Assembly (NCBI RefSeq): GCF_000150705.2
Contig: NW_015440949.1
Coordinates: 1,463,094-1,527,093 of the forward strand
Length of the DNA: 64,000 nucleotides
DNA from: Paracoccidioides lutzii Pb01
Lineage: Eukaryota > Ascomycota > Eurotiomycetes > Onygenales > Ajellomycetaceae
Reading direction: 5' to 3'
Positions 1 to 12,607 of this stretch are shown in pieces. Position 1 is the stretch's first letter; each line of letters opens with the position of its first letter. The translations under genes were made by a program, and so were the position numbers. The notes beneath the pieces are model-generated. The model worked only from the letters and a program-made list of their open reading frames with translations. It did not search any database and was not told where the DNA came from.

Positions 1-1628
1 CCAGCCCTCCATCGATCACCCTACCTCCCACACCTGAAGAGCCAGAGGACGATGAGATAGTATTCCCTTCATATGACGCAGCCTCTTGCGGTGAAGAAGA
101 TGATAAGGCGTCGGTCGACTCTGCGTTTTTCTCTCCCAACTCTCCCACGACGGATCAATCGAGATGCGATTCCGTAATGCCTCTGGTTGTCGGGGATGAT
201 GCTTCTATAAAGGATGAGCCTACGAGACATGTTGACTACCTCTCGCATGATTGGAAAGAGGAAGATATTTGGAGCTCTTGGAGGTATATCGTTTCCAAAC
301 GGGATGAATATAACAACGGCATGAGGTTAGAGAACGCAGCCTGGAGGACTTGGGCAAAGGCAAAGCATCGACTTGGAACTGTCACTCCGGAGTCTCTGAA
401 TTGGTATGTCATCAACTACTTTATACCATTCAATAATATGTCTGTATGGAATTTAAGCTAATTATTTGACTACAGGCTCAAAGATTGCGATGTTACTTGG
501 CTTTATGGCCCATTGCAGACCTCTTCCAAACTATCCCCATCGGTTTCCTCTCCACCTCCTACTCGCCTTTCCACTTCTGGCTCCTTCCTTCATAAAAAGC
601 CCATTCTAAAGAAGAGAACGGCCTCTCAGGCCATCCTCCAACGCTCCATTACGACCCGAACACTCCTCAGTCATGCGGGTGCAATTTTGAAAGCCCGAGA
701 AGCAGACTCTTCAAGGGGCCGTCCCGGTCTAGGAAGGTCTGCCTCTGACTATGTTCTTCCCCAGACATATTTTGAAAATTCCAGTAGATCGACCATGTCT
801 TCTGGTACCGACACTCCCAGCGACCGACGCCATATCAGCTTCAACAATGAAGTTTCGCAATGCATCGCAGTGGAAGGGAAGGACGATTATTATGATGATA
901 TGGACTATAGCACGATTGTCGACGATGACATGCTATCTGAAGATGGAGTGCTTATGATGCGGGAAATGCCACCACGACCGCGACTAAGCAATCAAAGTAC
1001 CCCACGAAGCAGCTTCAGCAGCGATAGCAAAACTATCGCCCCATTACCGCCAACCACTCTTAAATACCGTAGGGATACCCCAGAGCCTGATGTCCAAGCA
1101 CCTGTTAGGTCATCTCCATATTCATGGTGGCCTTTACCAGTCCCGCGCCTTTCCCACTCTGCTTCAACGGAAACCCTCCGTCCTCCGAAGCATCAACAAC
1201 GGCAACAAGTTCATGAGAATTTCCTTCTTGACGACCGTGATGATGAGGGTGATGATGATGATGCCACTGTTACGTCCGACATGGATGTGAAGTGGCATTT
1301 ACCGGGCCGGAAAATGGTTGAAGATGAATTACCCGCTTATAATGGGTTGTGGTTCAGCAGCGACTCCAGCAAACATCAACAGCAAAATAGTAATGATTAT
1401 CACAATCACATCGATCATAATAACAATCGAGAATCATATCTCTCATCTTCGGACCGGTTTTTCTCATTCGATTACGACGACTTGTATGATATTGACGACG
1501 CCACCTCACGCAATGATGAGGGGGAAGGGGAGCATATGAAATTTGGGTTTATCGGCAAGGTTGTCGACACTGTTAATACCGCGAAGGATATCGCGCATGT
1601 TATTTGGAATGTCGGCTGGGGGAGCTAA
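1..1628 (+). CDS. REG1-type protein phosphatase 1 regulatory subunit (5' end outside window)
   Basis: Partial CDS, join(<1..403, 476..1628); the reading frame is open to the window edge, so the start lies upstream. The 72-bp intron has a GTATGT donor and TACAG acceptor and splits a Trp codon. The segment from HVDYLSHDWKEEDIW through SLNW, continuing after the intron into LKDCDVTWLYGPL, is the DUF1752/GATA-like N-terminal domain of REG1/REG2-type proteins. Near 828-842 the motif RHISF, followed by NNEVSQCIAV, matches the (R/K)-(V/I)-x-F docking site these proteins use to bind the PP1 catalytic subunit (GLC7). In yeast, Reg1-Glc7 opposes Snf1 kinase in glucose repression; the same role here is inference. 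The rest is low-complexity, with acidic Asp stretches and Asn/His-rich runs near the C-terminus. Family assignment is strong; the exact orthologue (REG1 versus REG2) is not resolved. Confidence 0.85.
404..475 (+). other. intron in REG1-type gene
   Basis: The donor GTATGTCATC follows a TG dinucleotide and the acceptor is TTTGACTACAG. Joining restores the Trp-Leu-Lys-Asp segment of the DUF1752 domain, which is otherwise cut by a stop codon in the intron. Confidence 0.9.
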
Positions 1629-3081
1629 ATACTAACCCTTCGAGCCAGCAACTGTTGACTATGAAAATGACGCCTGATGGTCTGTTGAATGGCCTCAAAG
1701 CACCTCTCCATCTTCTCCTCCCCCAATCTTCAAATTTACACTCCACCCACCCACCCATGCCTATTTTTACCTCGAATCCCCTCCACGTTCCCCTTTTCTA
1801 CTTGCCATACTTGTACGGTACGGCTATACCTCCCGCTTCTACAGACGTGTTTAACTTTCACATTGTACACTGCCTATGCACACGCATTCACCTGTGTTTC
1901 CTCTTTATCGTCTTATAGCCATACACCCCCATGGACTTGGCTGGTTAATTGTATCCCTTTTCCCTTTATTTTCTTTTTACTACAAATGTGCAACAGTGGA
2001 GCTGATTGTATATATACGATTTAGCATTACTTGTCTCCTGTGAATAGACATCCATCCATGGATATGATCTTATGAAATGGGCGGGACTCTTTCTTAATCT
2101 TTTCTCCCCCGCCTTCCACCCTGGCTTTTCTTTTTAATTTTCTCTTCTCTTTTTGGGATTTGTGTGGAGGGAATCTTTTTCTATCTACCCATTTGCCACT
2201 TCAACTTATTCATTTCCTTATTTTATGGAGTTGCGTTTAAATGGCGGTACTGTTTAGGTAACATTGGGTCTCCTTTAAACCAGGGCTTTATATATAACTA
2301 TACAGATTAAAAAAAAAAAAAAAAAAAGCCAACCAAATATGGGGAAAAGTATGTTTTAATTAACTTGTTATTGTTAAGCATCTTCTTAGTAATGAGAATA
2401 ACAATCAATCTTATTAAGGCGTCACACCAGATACTTTTCATATAATTCAGTTGTATCTTCTCCATACATATTCTCGTTCACCCCCTATTTTTGGTGCGGA
2501 AGAGACAGCATCAAACAGTAGGAAGTCTTGAGTTGCATTGCTACTGATAGGGTCACGTGACCAAACTAGGCCGTAGCCTCTAACGTCAACATCTTAACCA
2601 ACTAGTCAAAGTATTATTATCTACAATCACAAGGAACTGATTGCTCTCGTGGGGGTTCTGATAGAATTATTTATTTATTTATTCATTTTGCAATCAATTT
2701 ACATTATTGTCCTTCATTTCTTCAATTTGTGATTGTTTCAATCCATACTTCTCGGTGCGAAAAGTTAACTACCGTAGTTGTTCAACATCTTAATTCAGCC
2801 GGTGGAAGGACAGTCTCGGTTTGATGCGAGTTCAATAGATCAGGACGCAAATTTGACAGGCAAAACTATTGCCAGTCTTCTGAAACATCCTCACTACAGA
2901 GAAACAAACCCATTGACGTGGAAACAATTGCTCATTTACTCCTTCAGCACCATTCATATCTCCATCTGTCCCTTGTCTCCCGCCCGCTCATTTTACCATC
3001 AACGCCGCTCATTCAGCCGCTAAGACCCGCAACGACCACCAATTGAACGTTCAAATACACATATACACCGATACAAAGGCC
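1629..3081. other. intergenic region
   Basis: There is no supportable gene. The left part is the 3' UTR of the REG1-type gene, pyrimidine-rich, with an A-run at about 2310-2327. The right part is the promoter and 5' UTR of the ELMO gene. Short ORFs here are low-complexity and have no family features. Confidence 0.6.
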
Positions 3082-5486
3082 ATGGAGGGCGTCAACGTCT
3101 CCGAACTCGTCGAAAGGTTGGGGAGCGATGAGGATGCCGTGCGCAAAATGGCGGTATTCAAACTGCAATCGAACATCGGTGACCCGTCGTTTGCGGATGT
3201 GTTCATTTCTGAGGGGGGGGTATTGAAACTGAAATACCTGGCACTGACAGCGACGGGGAACACACTGGCGTACAGTTTGACGTCGTTTTCGCGCCTGTTG
3301 GAAGTTGATAAGGGGTGGGAATGCGTGGAGCAGGATTTGGTTATGAGGGTGAGTCTTTGGTTCTTTTATCTATTTATTGTATTTTATTTTATTTTATTTT
3401 TATTTTTTGTTTTTGTAAATTTTACCGTTCACCCTGGTGTATTACACATTTCTAATTACGATAGTGTTGCTCCCCCTCTTTTGAGGCATGAAGGTTGTTG
3501 AACTCATCGTTACACATCCGCTCGTGAATATCCTCCGTGGCGCGATGTCGATCTTAGTATCCATCGTTTCACACCCTCATACAAGTTCACACCGCTCATC
3601 ACAGCCGAACGTCTTTGGGTTCCAAGCCCTGAAACCTGCAATTGCCATATATCCTCATTTCCTTGAGATGCTCGTGAGCAGATTATCGTCTGCGGACCAT
3701 GCGTTGTGCGCCAATGCGCTACAATTGATTAATTCGTTGATGAGAGACTCGATTGTTAACGAGGGGGAAGCGGAATGGCCCAAGTTTATTAAGCGCTTAC
3801 AGGATCTGGGTGTTATCCGATCTGTATATATGCTTATGGAGGGAACGGCGCTTCAGGATTTGGCCCATCCGCTACTCGAATTCCAATCATTGACTAAAGT
3901 GCTCTTGCGAAAGTGGAAGGATGTTCATGTTGAGTTAGAGAAGCCGGAGCATCGTTGGGCGCTGAAGGGGATTCATCTTGCTAGTAGAACTGAGAAGGAG
4001 AATGAGAAAGAGAAAGAAAAGGAAAACGACAAGGAGAAGGAGATGGAGATGGATCCTTCGGAGAAAGGGGGAGATACACGGCGGTCTCGAAGGCATAATC
4101 CAGAGAAGTGGAGACGGCTTGGGTTTGAAACTGAAACCCCCCAGTGGGAGTTTGAAGAAATGGGGTTTCTGGGCATGATGGATTTGGCTGACTACGTGAG
4201 GAAACACCAGGATGAGTTTCAGAAAATGCTGTTGGAGCAGTCCGCAAAACCGCCGCCTCAGCGTTGCCCAATTGCGAAAGCTTCTCTGGCTGTTACTGCG
4301 GTTCTTTACGAGCATTTTGAAGTTGAAAAGTCAGATCTGGATGACGTCAAGAGCTATCTTGTGCTCGAGTCAAGATCGAACTTCGACAAGTTATTTAAAC
4401 CTCTGCTTCTCCATTGGCCTAGACTGCACGTCGCGGGATTGCATGCGTTTTTTCGACTGTGGAAAGCTACAGGTGCGGAGCTCGAGGACTTCTCGAAGAT
4501 TGTGGAGCTAGTTCGCATTCTTATAGAGTCCGTTGTCGGTGGAGCCACGCGCACAAAGGATGTGCATGATGTCGAAGAAGAGATGGCAGAGTTTGAATAT
4601 CAGCGTCTAAGAGAACTACAGATGGAGCTGCTCGAACTCACTTATGAAGATGCATGGGGTCAACATTTACTTCAGGTGCGCGATGAGCTCCACCATGAAG
4701 CGCTGCAATTTGTGAAAGAGCAACGCATCCGTTGTTTGTTACAAGGTGCTTGGTTCCCGACGGAATATACCTTGGGTACAGCGGACAGTGGAGTGAATAA
4801 TGTAAAACAAGATATGAAACGTGCGGTCGGCTCGATGACTATATATCGCTTTGTGCAGCTGTCGCATAACCGACGATATCTCCATTATGCCGATTTTGAA
4901 TCAATGGGCAAACATGCCCCCGATCTCGAATCACTGACGGATAAAGGTAAGCAGTCTGTACCTTAAACCTTCATAGCGGTCTATCAATGCTAACAATACC
5001 TGCCACTCAGTCGACCTTAACATTGTCTCATCTGTTGTCTCCAACGTCTCTGCTTCTTCAGACGCATCCTCAGGCTCCACAATAAAAACACTCCCACATT
5101 CATCCTCCTCAACCAAAATCACCATCCATGGTTACGTTAGCGGACCACCTGGCTCTATATCTAACGACAGCACCCTCAAACACCCACACAAGCGCAACAA
5201 CAGCAACAGCAAGAGCACACAGAAAGAAGCTGTCCTACTAACATTGCACCCACAATCTCACAGCATCGCATCTGAATGGCTGGATGGGTTACTGATGCTC
5301 TTGAATCAGCAGCCCATCACTGCAGAGACGAATAAGCTGATCAATCTGGTCAGTAATTACGGTTTGAAGATTCGATTGTTAAATGTTAGGTTTGATGATG
5401 CGACGTTTGTTGGGGACTCGCCGGATATTCCGAGCCGGGAAGGATTGGATGATGATTATTATTACGATGTTTTTGGTGGTAATTGA
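3082..5486 (+). CDS. ELMO/CED-12 family protein
   Basis: CDS join(3082..3348, 3494..4946, 5011..5486), 731 aa. In animals ELMO/CED-12 proteins pair with DOCK-type exchange factors to activate Rac; a role in fungal Rac/Cdc42 polarity is inference. Residues 1 to about 240 form the helical ARM-like region. Residues 255-276 are a run of Glu/Lys repeats predicted to be a charged helix. About 290-460 is the ELMO domain (from EKWRRLGFETETPQWEF onward). From about 496 to the C-terminus is a PH-like domain (RFVQLSHNRRYLHYADF), interrupted by a Ser/Asn-rich loop encoded by exon 3. Start choice: the first ATG in frame, at 3082; the frame is open further upstream but has no ATG there. Introns have GTGAGT and GTAAGC donors. 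The second intron splits a Val codon and its removal restores the PH-like tail. The gene is uninterrupted and looks functional. Confidence 0.85.
3349..3493 (+). other. intron 1 of ELMO-family gene
   Basis: GTGAGT donor and GCATGAAG acceptor, phase 0. The intron body is T-rich and contains in-frame stops. Confidence 0.8.
4947..5010 (+). other. intron 2 of ELMO-family gene
   Basis: GTAAGC donor, branch-like TGCTAACAAT and CACTCAG acceptor. The branch sequence is a clear match to the fungal CTAAC consensus. Confidence 0.85.
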
Positions 5487-6083
5487 GTTGAGAGTTTCGG
5501 ATTTCGGATTTGATGGAGTTTTGGACAGAGATTTCTTTGTATTTGAAATGGTTCTCGTTTTCTCCCCGGCCCATTTTTTTCTCCTCGCTTACTATACTCT
5601 TGCTTGAGGGAAGCGGGATTTTGCTCTGCATTTTCGGACATCTATATTATATTAATATACAAGGATTTTTTTCTTTTGTCTTTTAACCTGTGGATAGATA
5701 TGTACCCTTCCCCTGCCCCACCGCAACATATTTTATTTATTCTCGGTGCTGGATTGGTACTTTGATTCATATTCTTTCGAGTGGTGCTTGTTATTGTTTG
5801 CTCCAATAGATATGTACTGTTAGTGATACTTACAACAAAGCGCCAACGTCACGTTACCCCAGGTCATGCCTTCATGTTCCTGAAGATCACAACCAAAGGA
5901 ACGGCTTCCAATTCGACTTCAAACAACCCATTAATGCCACCTTAAAGACGCATATACACCGCCAATTAAAAGTTACATAAATAGTTTAATTTACTATGGG
6001 AATAACCCCACCCCCCAATTATTAACCATGACCCTAGGGTCCAATTGGCACCGAGCCCATCATCACAGTCGCTCGCGGGCACC
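5487..6083. other. intergenic region with short upstream ORF
   Basis: This holds the 3' UTR of the ELMO gene and the promoter and 5' UTR of the RAD17-type gene. An ATG at 6028 opens a 32-codon reading frame ending at TAG 6124-6126 that overlaps the main start at 6084 in another frame. Whether it is transcribed depends on where transcription starts, which the sequence does not show. Confidence 0.5.
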
Positions 6084-9000
6084 ATGTCCACCCGTCGAGC
6101 CGCAAAGCGGAAGCGGAGACTCGTAGTCCTCTCGTCAGAGGATGAGGGGGATAGCAATGAGACTGAAGCGACTAGGAAAACGGAAAGCGAAACCGAAGGT
6201 GCGGATGAGAAGGGATATGTGGAGTCAAAGAATCCCACGAGCTCGGAAAGAGAACCACCCCGCGGGACAAAGAGGAAGAATACACCCATATTGAATGGTG
6301 TTGCTGTAATTCCATTGACGACAAGGGTGCCTATGGCTACAACTACAGCGACCGTTATGGCTCCGTCGCGTACAACTATTCTTCCAACACGGCCGTCTCA
6401 AAAGCCAAGACAGAAACAAACACAGACGCAGCTGCCATGTTCTCCCCAGCAACGACGACGGACTCAGACACGCTCAATGCAGATGACACCCGGCTCACCT
6501 CCTGAGAAGAAGAGAAGGAGGAAGGTAGTTAATAGGCAGTCAGAGTCGCCCTCGAAATCGTTGCATTCGTTCTTTGCGAGGGCGACGGATGAGGAGAGAT
6601 GGAGTAGGAAGCTGGAGAAGGATTATCCGAACGTCGAGGTGAGAAAGAGTTTTAAAGAGGAAATGGATATGGTGGATGAGATTGAAGAAGAAGAAGAAGA
6701 AGAAGCGGAGGAGGAGGAGATCAAGGACGACTTTATTGGAGATGATTCGTATGAGGAAATATTTACTAGCCAAATTCTTGGTGGTGGATATGGTGGCGGG
6801 AATTCGGTGCAGGCCCAAGAGTTTAATAATACGAGCTCTCAGCTAGATCGGAGGAAAGAAAAGGGAATAAAGAGTGAGCATCAGGGAGCTGCGACGAAAT
6901 CCCTGAAGAGACCTGCAAAGATGTTTTTACTGTCGCCTGAGAGCTTGCCTGCTGGGCTGGGTCCTGGAAACATTGGCGGTCAGGAACCTGGGCGGACTCG
7001 AGAATTACGGTCATCTGATACGTTGCCTCCGCGAGGAATACGGCCTTGGGCGGAAGAATATGCGCCAGTTAATCTTGATGAGCTGGTGGTTAATAAGAGG
7101 AAGGTCGGGGAAGTTCAGAAGTGGTTAATGGATGCGTTTACTGGGAGGAGCAAACGAGTTGAGTGCTACTTCCCCCATCCCGCCCGCGCCCCCTCCCCCT
7201 TTTTGTCTTTCTGACACCAAATACTGCAACTGGCTTCTTCTCAATTATGCTGATTGGGGTAGAGAGTTCTTGTTCTCAGGGGCCCAGCTGGCAGCGGGAA
7301 GTCAACTACGATATCGCTACTATCTAAGGCCATTGGATTCGAAATCCTAGAGTGGAAGAACCCATTGGGATCCGAGCTTTTATCTCAACAATATGCATCC
7401 ATGGGCGCTCAGTTCGAGGACTTTCTCGGGCGAGGAGATAAGTTTGGAAGTCTTACTCTGTCCGCCGGCGGGCAAAATAAAGCACAAGAGCCCATGACGA
7501 ATGGGCAAACACATTCCTTCAATATAAAAGAAACAAGACGTGTGATTCTTATTGAGGAGTTTCCAAGCTCGTTGAGCCAAACTTCTTCAGGTCTTCGGAC
7601 GTTCAGACTTGCAATACAACGGTATTTGGCCATGGCGGTTCCTTCACAGTCGATTGGCAACCGATTAGGGTGGAATTCTCCTTTAACCGGGCCACCCTTA
7701 ATTATGATTGTGTCAGAAACCATGTTAGGCTCCGGAGGCATATCAGCTGATAGTTTTACTGTCCATAGATTATTGGGCCCCGAACTTTCAAACCATCCCG
7801 GCACTAGCATCATTGACTTTAACAAGATAGCACCTACTTTTATGACCAAAGCGCTCGACTTGGTCCTGAAAAAGGAAGCGCGTCGATCCAAGAGAAAGCG
7901 AATTCCTGGACCCGTAATTTTGAAGGCTTTTGCAGAAATGGGAGATGTGAGGAGTGCTATATCTGGATTGGAGTTCATATGTCTTCGTGGTGATGAAAAC
8001 GGAGGGTGGAGCGGGACTGTCGCTGGCCGGATGAAAAAATCTGGCAAAGGTCGTGTGCCCCTAACCTCTATGGAGAAAGAGTCGCTAGAAATAGTTACTC
8101 AAAGGGAAGCTAGTCTCGGTATCTTCCACGCAGTTGGTAGAGTGGTGTACAATAAACGTGAAGATCCTACGGTAACCCTGGGTTTCAATGCTAAACCTCC
8201 TCAGCCTCCACAACATCTTCAACATCATGCACGCCCGAAAGTATCAGAGGTTTCGATCGATGATTTGATCAATGAGACAGGGACAGACCTGGAAACGTTC
8301 ATTGCCGCGTTGCATGAGAATTATGTACTCTCTTGCACCGGCCCGTTGTTTACTGAGTATTTCGAAAACTGCATTTCGATCCTGTCAGACACGGATATTT
8401 TGGCGCCCGGTGGCCTATTTCACAACCTGCAGAAATATCGAGGCGGAATCGGCTCAGCCCGCTTGTCCTACCAAGGATACGGTACCACTATCGACATGCT
8501 TCGTCAGGATGAAATTAGTTTCCAAGTTGCTGTGCGGGGATTGCTATTTTCATTACCATATCCTGTCAGAAGACAGGCTACTGCCGGCTGTCGGACGGGC
8601 GATGCTTACAAGATGTTTTTCCCGACGTCGATGCGGCTTTGGAGGCAAACTGAAGAGATGGACGGGTTGTTGGATTTGTGGCTACATCGTCTCACAGATC
8701 CTACCATGGATATTTCTTCTAGAACTACCATCCAACGACTGGAGGGTGTAGAGTCGTGGAAGAATCGCAGTTCGATGTCTGGTTTTTCTATCCACGACAA
8801 CAATCATGAGTCCTCCAGCGATGCATCCTCATCCGCGGCGACCAGAGCCATGATCTCTCGGGAAGAAGTCCTTCTTGAACGCTTGCCGTATTTGAGCGTC
8901 ATATCTCGAAACCCTGCCGAAGTCCAGGAGTTGGAAAAAATTACACAGTTCCGTGGAGGCGGCGGACAGAGTGATGAAGAGCCTGGGGATGTCGATTTTG

Positions 9001-9206
9001 AAGACTCTACCTTTGGAGGATGTTCCGCCATTGAACTTTGGAGTGCAACTGCTGATAGAACTGTCGCTTCACCGCAGAAATGGAAGCGGGGGGTCAAGCT
9101 GGGACAGCTATCTTTGAGCAACTCGTTTGGCCCCAAGCTTCTCCTTCCTGTTGAGGAGGAGGTTGAGAAGCTGATCCTCAGTGATGATGACATTGAAGAT
9201 GATTGA
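6084..9206 (+). CDS. RAD17: Checkpoint clamp loader RAD17 (S. cerevisiae RAD24 homologue)
   Basis: CDS join(6084..7157, 7263..9206), 1005 aa. RAD17-RFC loads the 9-1-1 clamp at damaged DNA in the nucleus. The N-terminal third is basic/acidic low complexity (nuclear-type KRKRR near the start, a long Glu run at about 200). The conserved AAA+ core begins at about 325 with RPWAEEYAPVNLDELVVNKRK. Walker A is GPAGSGKST at 365-373, regenerated only by using the TAG acceptor at 7261-7262. The Walker B-like VILIEEFP lies at about 452, followed by RFC-like collar sequence and an acidic C-terminus ending DDIEDD. Start: the first ATG in frame, in good context (CACCATGTCC). The donor GTTGAG is non-consensus, so the exact 5' splice site is the least certain point. 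The size fits fungal RAD17, which is longer than the yeast protein. Confidence 0.88.
7158..7262 (+). other. intron in RAD17
   Basis: GTTGAG donor and GGGGTAG acceptor, phase 0. Splicing joins SKR to RVLVLRGPAGSGK, giving the beta-strand plus P-loop expected of the family. An alternative donor, GTGCTA at 7163, would shift the frame. Confidence 0.75.
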
Positions 9207-9973
9207 CCAGGTTTAGTTTTCTTGTTTCTTATACCTTTTTTTCTTTTTGTTATGGCGTTGGAAATTGCCTTCCAAAGGAGGGTTGTTCCTTTCTAGTTTT
9301 CTTTTCTTTCCTTTTCTTCCTTTCCGGATATGCAGTCATTCACATTCGAATAAAGCAAAGGGGTATATATAGGATCTTTGTGAATTATAAGCGTGAATAT
9401 GGGGTTCTAAATATGGTTATAAGATACAGTCTATAATTCAATTGACCCTCGAGCAGGGAGAAATTGATGGCTTTTGGTATTACCCCAACCACCAGCACAT
9501 GTATTGATAAAATGTATTTCTCCTTAAAAATGGCTATATAAATAATTAATTATTACATATCGGTTTTGCGATGGTTGGTTTTTGTCTTGGACATTATTAA
9601 CCTTTTTGTTGGCAGGTTTTTGCTTAAAGCAAAATTAACCGCATACTGAGGTTCAACTAAGCTCGCGGAACTAGCGCCAAAAATAGCCTAAATAATAAAC
9701 TTCACCTCCCAATCCATTCAACATTCCTTCAAGCTCCAACACACAAAAGAATACATCCAAAACTGAGCTAACAATTGCTCAATTGAGGTTGGCCCATATA
9801 TAAGCGTCGTGGAATAGGCCTGGTGTGAAAGGTGAGAGTTTCATTTGCCATCATCCATTACCACAGTCTGCTCTACACGTCACTCTGCCTTCGTTACGGG
9901 AGGGAGATTGATGCATTTTCCCTGAGGTTAAACAAGACAATCCGTTGCCTGCGCAAAGGAGTTAATAAAAGCA
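9207..9973. other. intergenic region
   Basis: The RAD17 3' UTR is followed by the promoter of the transporter gene. It is AT-rich around 9530-9560. No gene or repeat is recognised. Confidence 0.6.
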
Positions 9974-11584
9974 ATGGGCGATCCGCTGAAAGATCCGCTG
10001 AAACCGCAACGGTGGGGGGTTAATGCTGGGACTTTGGATTTAACCAATGGCTCATTCACTCCAACGGATTCTGGAGATGAGGCACGGAAGGTCATAAGGG
10101 GCGAAACTGTGGAACAGGACAAGAGTGATCGGAGCGATGGCGTTGCGGCTGCAACCGTTCAAGCGACATTGCCTTCATGGGCGAATATTGGCATGGTGGT
10201 GGCGTTGATATTTGGTGGATGCTGTTCGAATGTTAGTTGTGAATATATCTGTTCCCCTTCTTTTTGTTTGCTGTGAGCGATGCTAACGAGGTATTTGGTA
10301 CAGGTATTCGCTTTGGAAGCTATTATCAAGTGAGTCCCTTCATGATAATGAGGTGTGATATCTATGCTCTGGGTTGATATACTAAACGAATACGGCTCCT
10401 GATGAAGTGACAATCCGGATTTTGGTATGGGATTGATTATATTACCTCCTTGTGAAATATATGTATGGAAAATTATCTAATGCTACACTTCGCTCATCTT
10501 AGGTGCCCTCATTACGTTAACGCAATTCACCTTCACCTCCCTCTTCACCCTTCCTCATCTCCTCTCATTCTCCGCGGGCCCACGGGCGTTTTTCCTCGCA
10601 CCCAGGGCAATTCCCTTAAAGTCATGGATGATATACACCTCATTCTTCCTCACAGTAAACGTCCTCAACAACATCGCCTTTGCCTTCAAAATCTCCGTAC
10701 CACTTCACATCATTATTCGTAGTGGTGGTCCCGTGGCCTCCATTATCATTGGTCACATATATAGTTCCAAGAGCTACACACGGACTCAGGTCCTGGCAGT
10801 GCTCCTTCTTACCGCTGGCGTCGTGGGAGCTGCTCTGGCCGATGCCAGTGCCAAAGGAAAATCCATGGATATCGGGTTCAGCGCAGGAGAGAAAGATCTG
10901 CCGTCTTTTTTCACGTCGTTAGTCGCGTTTAGCATCCTTGGAGTTGCTATGGTCCTCGGGGCGTTCCAAGGCGTTTACGCAGACCACTTGTATGAATCTC
11001 ATGGTCGCAGCCACTGGCGTGAAGCCCTCTTCTATGCGCATGCTCTTTCCCTGCCATTCTTCATCCCTTCCTATTCAAAACTTCTCACTCAATTGAAGCA
11101 ACTCTTTGCCTCTCCGTCCGTTTTGTCTCTACTCTCCACACCACCCGTCATCTCAAACACCACCACCCCCAGAGCTTTAGGACAACTGTCCTCTAGTACA
11201 ACAACAGCTACAACTACCTGCTTCTCCTCTGTCTATAGCTTTCTAAACTCATCAATTTCCCATCTCCCCGCACATTCGCTTCTCATTCAGGTCCTTTCAA
11301 AAACACCCATAAAGATCCTATACCTAATCATTAACGGGCTAACGCAGTACATCTGTATCCGTGGGGTGCATTCATTATCGGCAAAGTCATCATCTCTAAC
11401 AGTGACTGTTGTACTGAATATTCGGAAATTAATCTCGTTGATTCTCTCAGTGTATCTGTTTGGGAACGTCTTAGTGGGCGGGGTGTTGATGGGGGCTGTG
11501 CTGGTATTCGTTGGAGGGGGATTGTACGGTTATGAGGGAGCGAGATTGAGAAGGGAGGCCCAGGCGAGAGTGAAAAGAGAGTAA
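9974..11584 (+). CDS. UAA-family nucleotide-sugar transporter (YEA4-type, UDP-N-acetylglucosamine)
   Basis: CDS join(9974..10231, 10304..10329, 10408..10424, 10503..11584), 460 aa. YEA4-type proteins carry UDP-GlcNAc across the ER/Golgi membrane for chitin and glycan synthesis. The first membrane segment follows ANIGMVVALIFGGCCSN and is completed across two micro-exons (26 and 17 nt) as VFALEAII-NDNPDFGALITLTQF, the conserved start of the UAA fold. About eight to ten hydrophobic segments follow, including MIYTSFFLTVNVLNNIAFAF, the motif SVPLHIIIRSGGP and a C-terminal pair around LTVTVVLNIRKLISLILSVY. The cytosolic N-terminus has a small tandem duplication (DPLKDPLK). A Ser/Thr-rich loop at about 240-300 is longer than in yeast. 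Substrate is inferred from family; membership of the drug/metabolite-transporter superfamily is firm. Confidence 0.85.
10232..10502 (+). other. intron cluster around two micro-exons
   Basis: Introns 10232-10303 (GTTAGT...TACAG), 10330-10407 (GTGAGT...GAAG) and 10425-10502 (GTATGG...CTTAG) enclose exons of 26 nt (10304-10329) and 17 nt (10408-10424). Only this arrangement keeps the frame and the conserved transporter motif. Confidence 0.8.
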
Positions 11585-12607
11585 CGAATACATTTCATTT
11601 GTAACTTTTTGGTGTTTGCCTTCCTTGAGAGGTTTCTTGGATCATTTGGGCGATACGTTTTCTTCCGGATAAACAAGCTTTTTGGCATTTGTTTCGAGGA
11701 GATCCCCCCTCCGGGCGGATAATACGTTCATGAAATTCTTTGGAATGCTTTTTGACCCCAAAAAAGGAGGTTTATTATGTTCTTAGTCATGGAGTTCCCT
11801 TACATATAGTTATATACGTTTCACAAGTGAGACGCATATATAGAGTCTAATGTATAGACGTCAGTAGAGTCAAAAACTCTTTCTAACTTCTACCTAACAG
11901 CTGGATACCAGATGGAAAAGGGTTTGCTTCGATTCCTACGGTTCGAATTTCATGCTGTTACAGTTTTATGGAGCTGGCTCATTTGTTGTCAGCAAAAGAG
12001 AGACGCTAATTTTAAGGAAATGAAGGTCCCGACCAAAACTTCCCTTCCCCTTTCATTCATTCAACACCAGATTTATTTACATACATACGAGAAATCACAG
12101 GACAAAAGTGAAAAACAAACAAAAAAAAGGGAAAAATCTAACGTAAACAAATCCAACCCATCCTTGCCTCGTCTTGCGTCGCTTCTTACTTCCAATCGTG
12201 ATCTATTCTTTTCTTGTCTTTAAATTCTGTCTTTGTTGTAAAGCCCACTGTCACTTGCTATACCAACTAAACCTAGAAGCACCAGCGTCGCTCTAAATGT
12301 GTCTCATGGTGATGATGGAATAATGATGTTGTGTTGGCTTCATCAAGCGTTGCGTCGACCACCTGGGGGCTTGCCTTACTGTCAACCGATCACCTTGCAT
12401 ACCTGCCACCAGCTGAGCAAAAAGGATCATAATGAGGGAAAAGGAGATTAGGATATACGCGTAGATGTTGAAAATGATGTGGGTGGTGCAATGAAAAACC
12501 AAAAAACGGAAAAGAAAAAAAAAAAGGGTACAAAAGACAAAAGGAAGCATGGTCGCATGTTATATATGAATCAGATAATAATAGCCATGAAAAAAAAGAT
12601 AATAATC
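11585..12607. other. intergenic region between convergent genes
   Basis: This contains the 3' UTRs of the transporter (+) and DNM1 (-). ORFs of about 100 codons here are Lys- or Phe-rich and lack family features. Nothing further is recognised. Confidence 0.6.

Noticed and set aside
7409..8047. 212-codon minus-strand ORF opposite RAD17
   Set aside because: It lies wholly within the conserved AAA+ coding sequence on the other strand; composition is explained by the sense frame.
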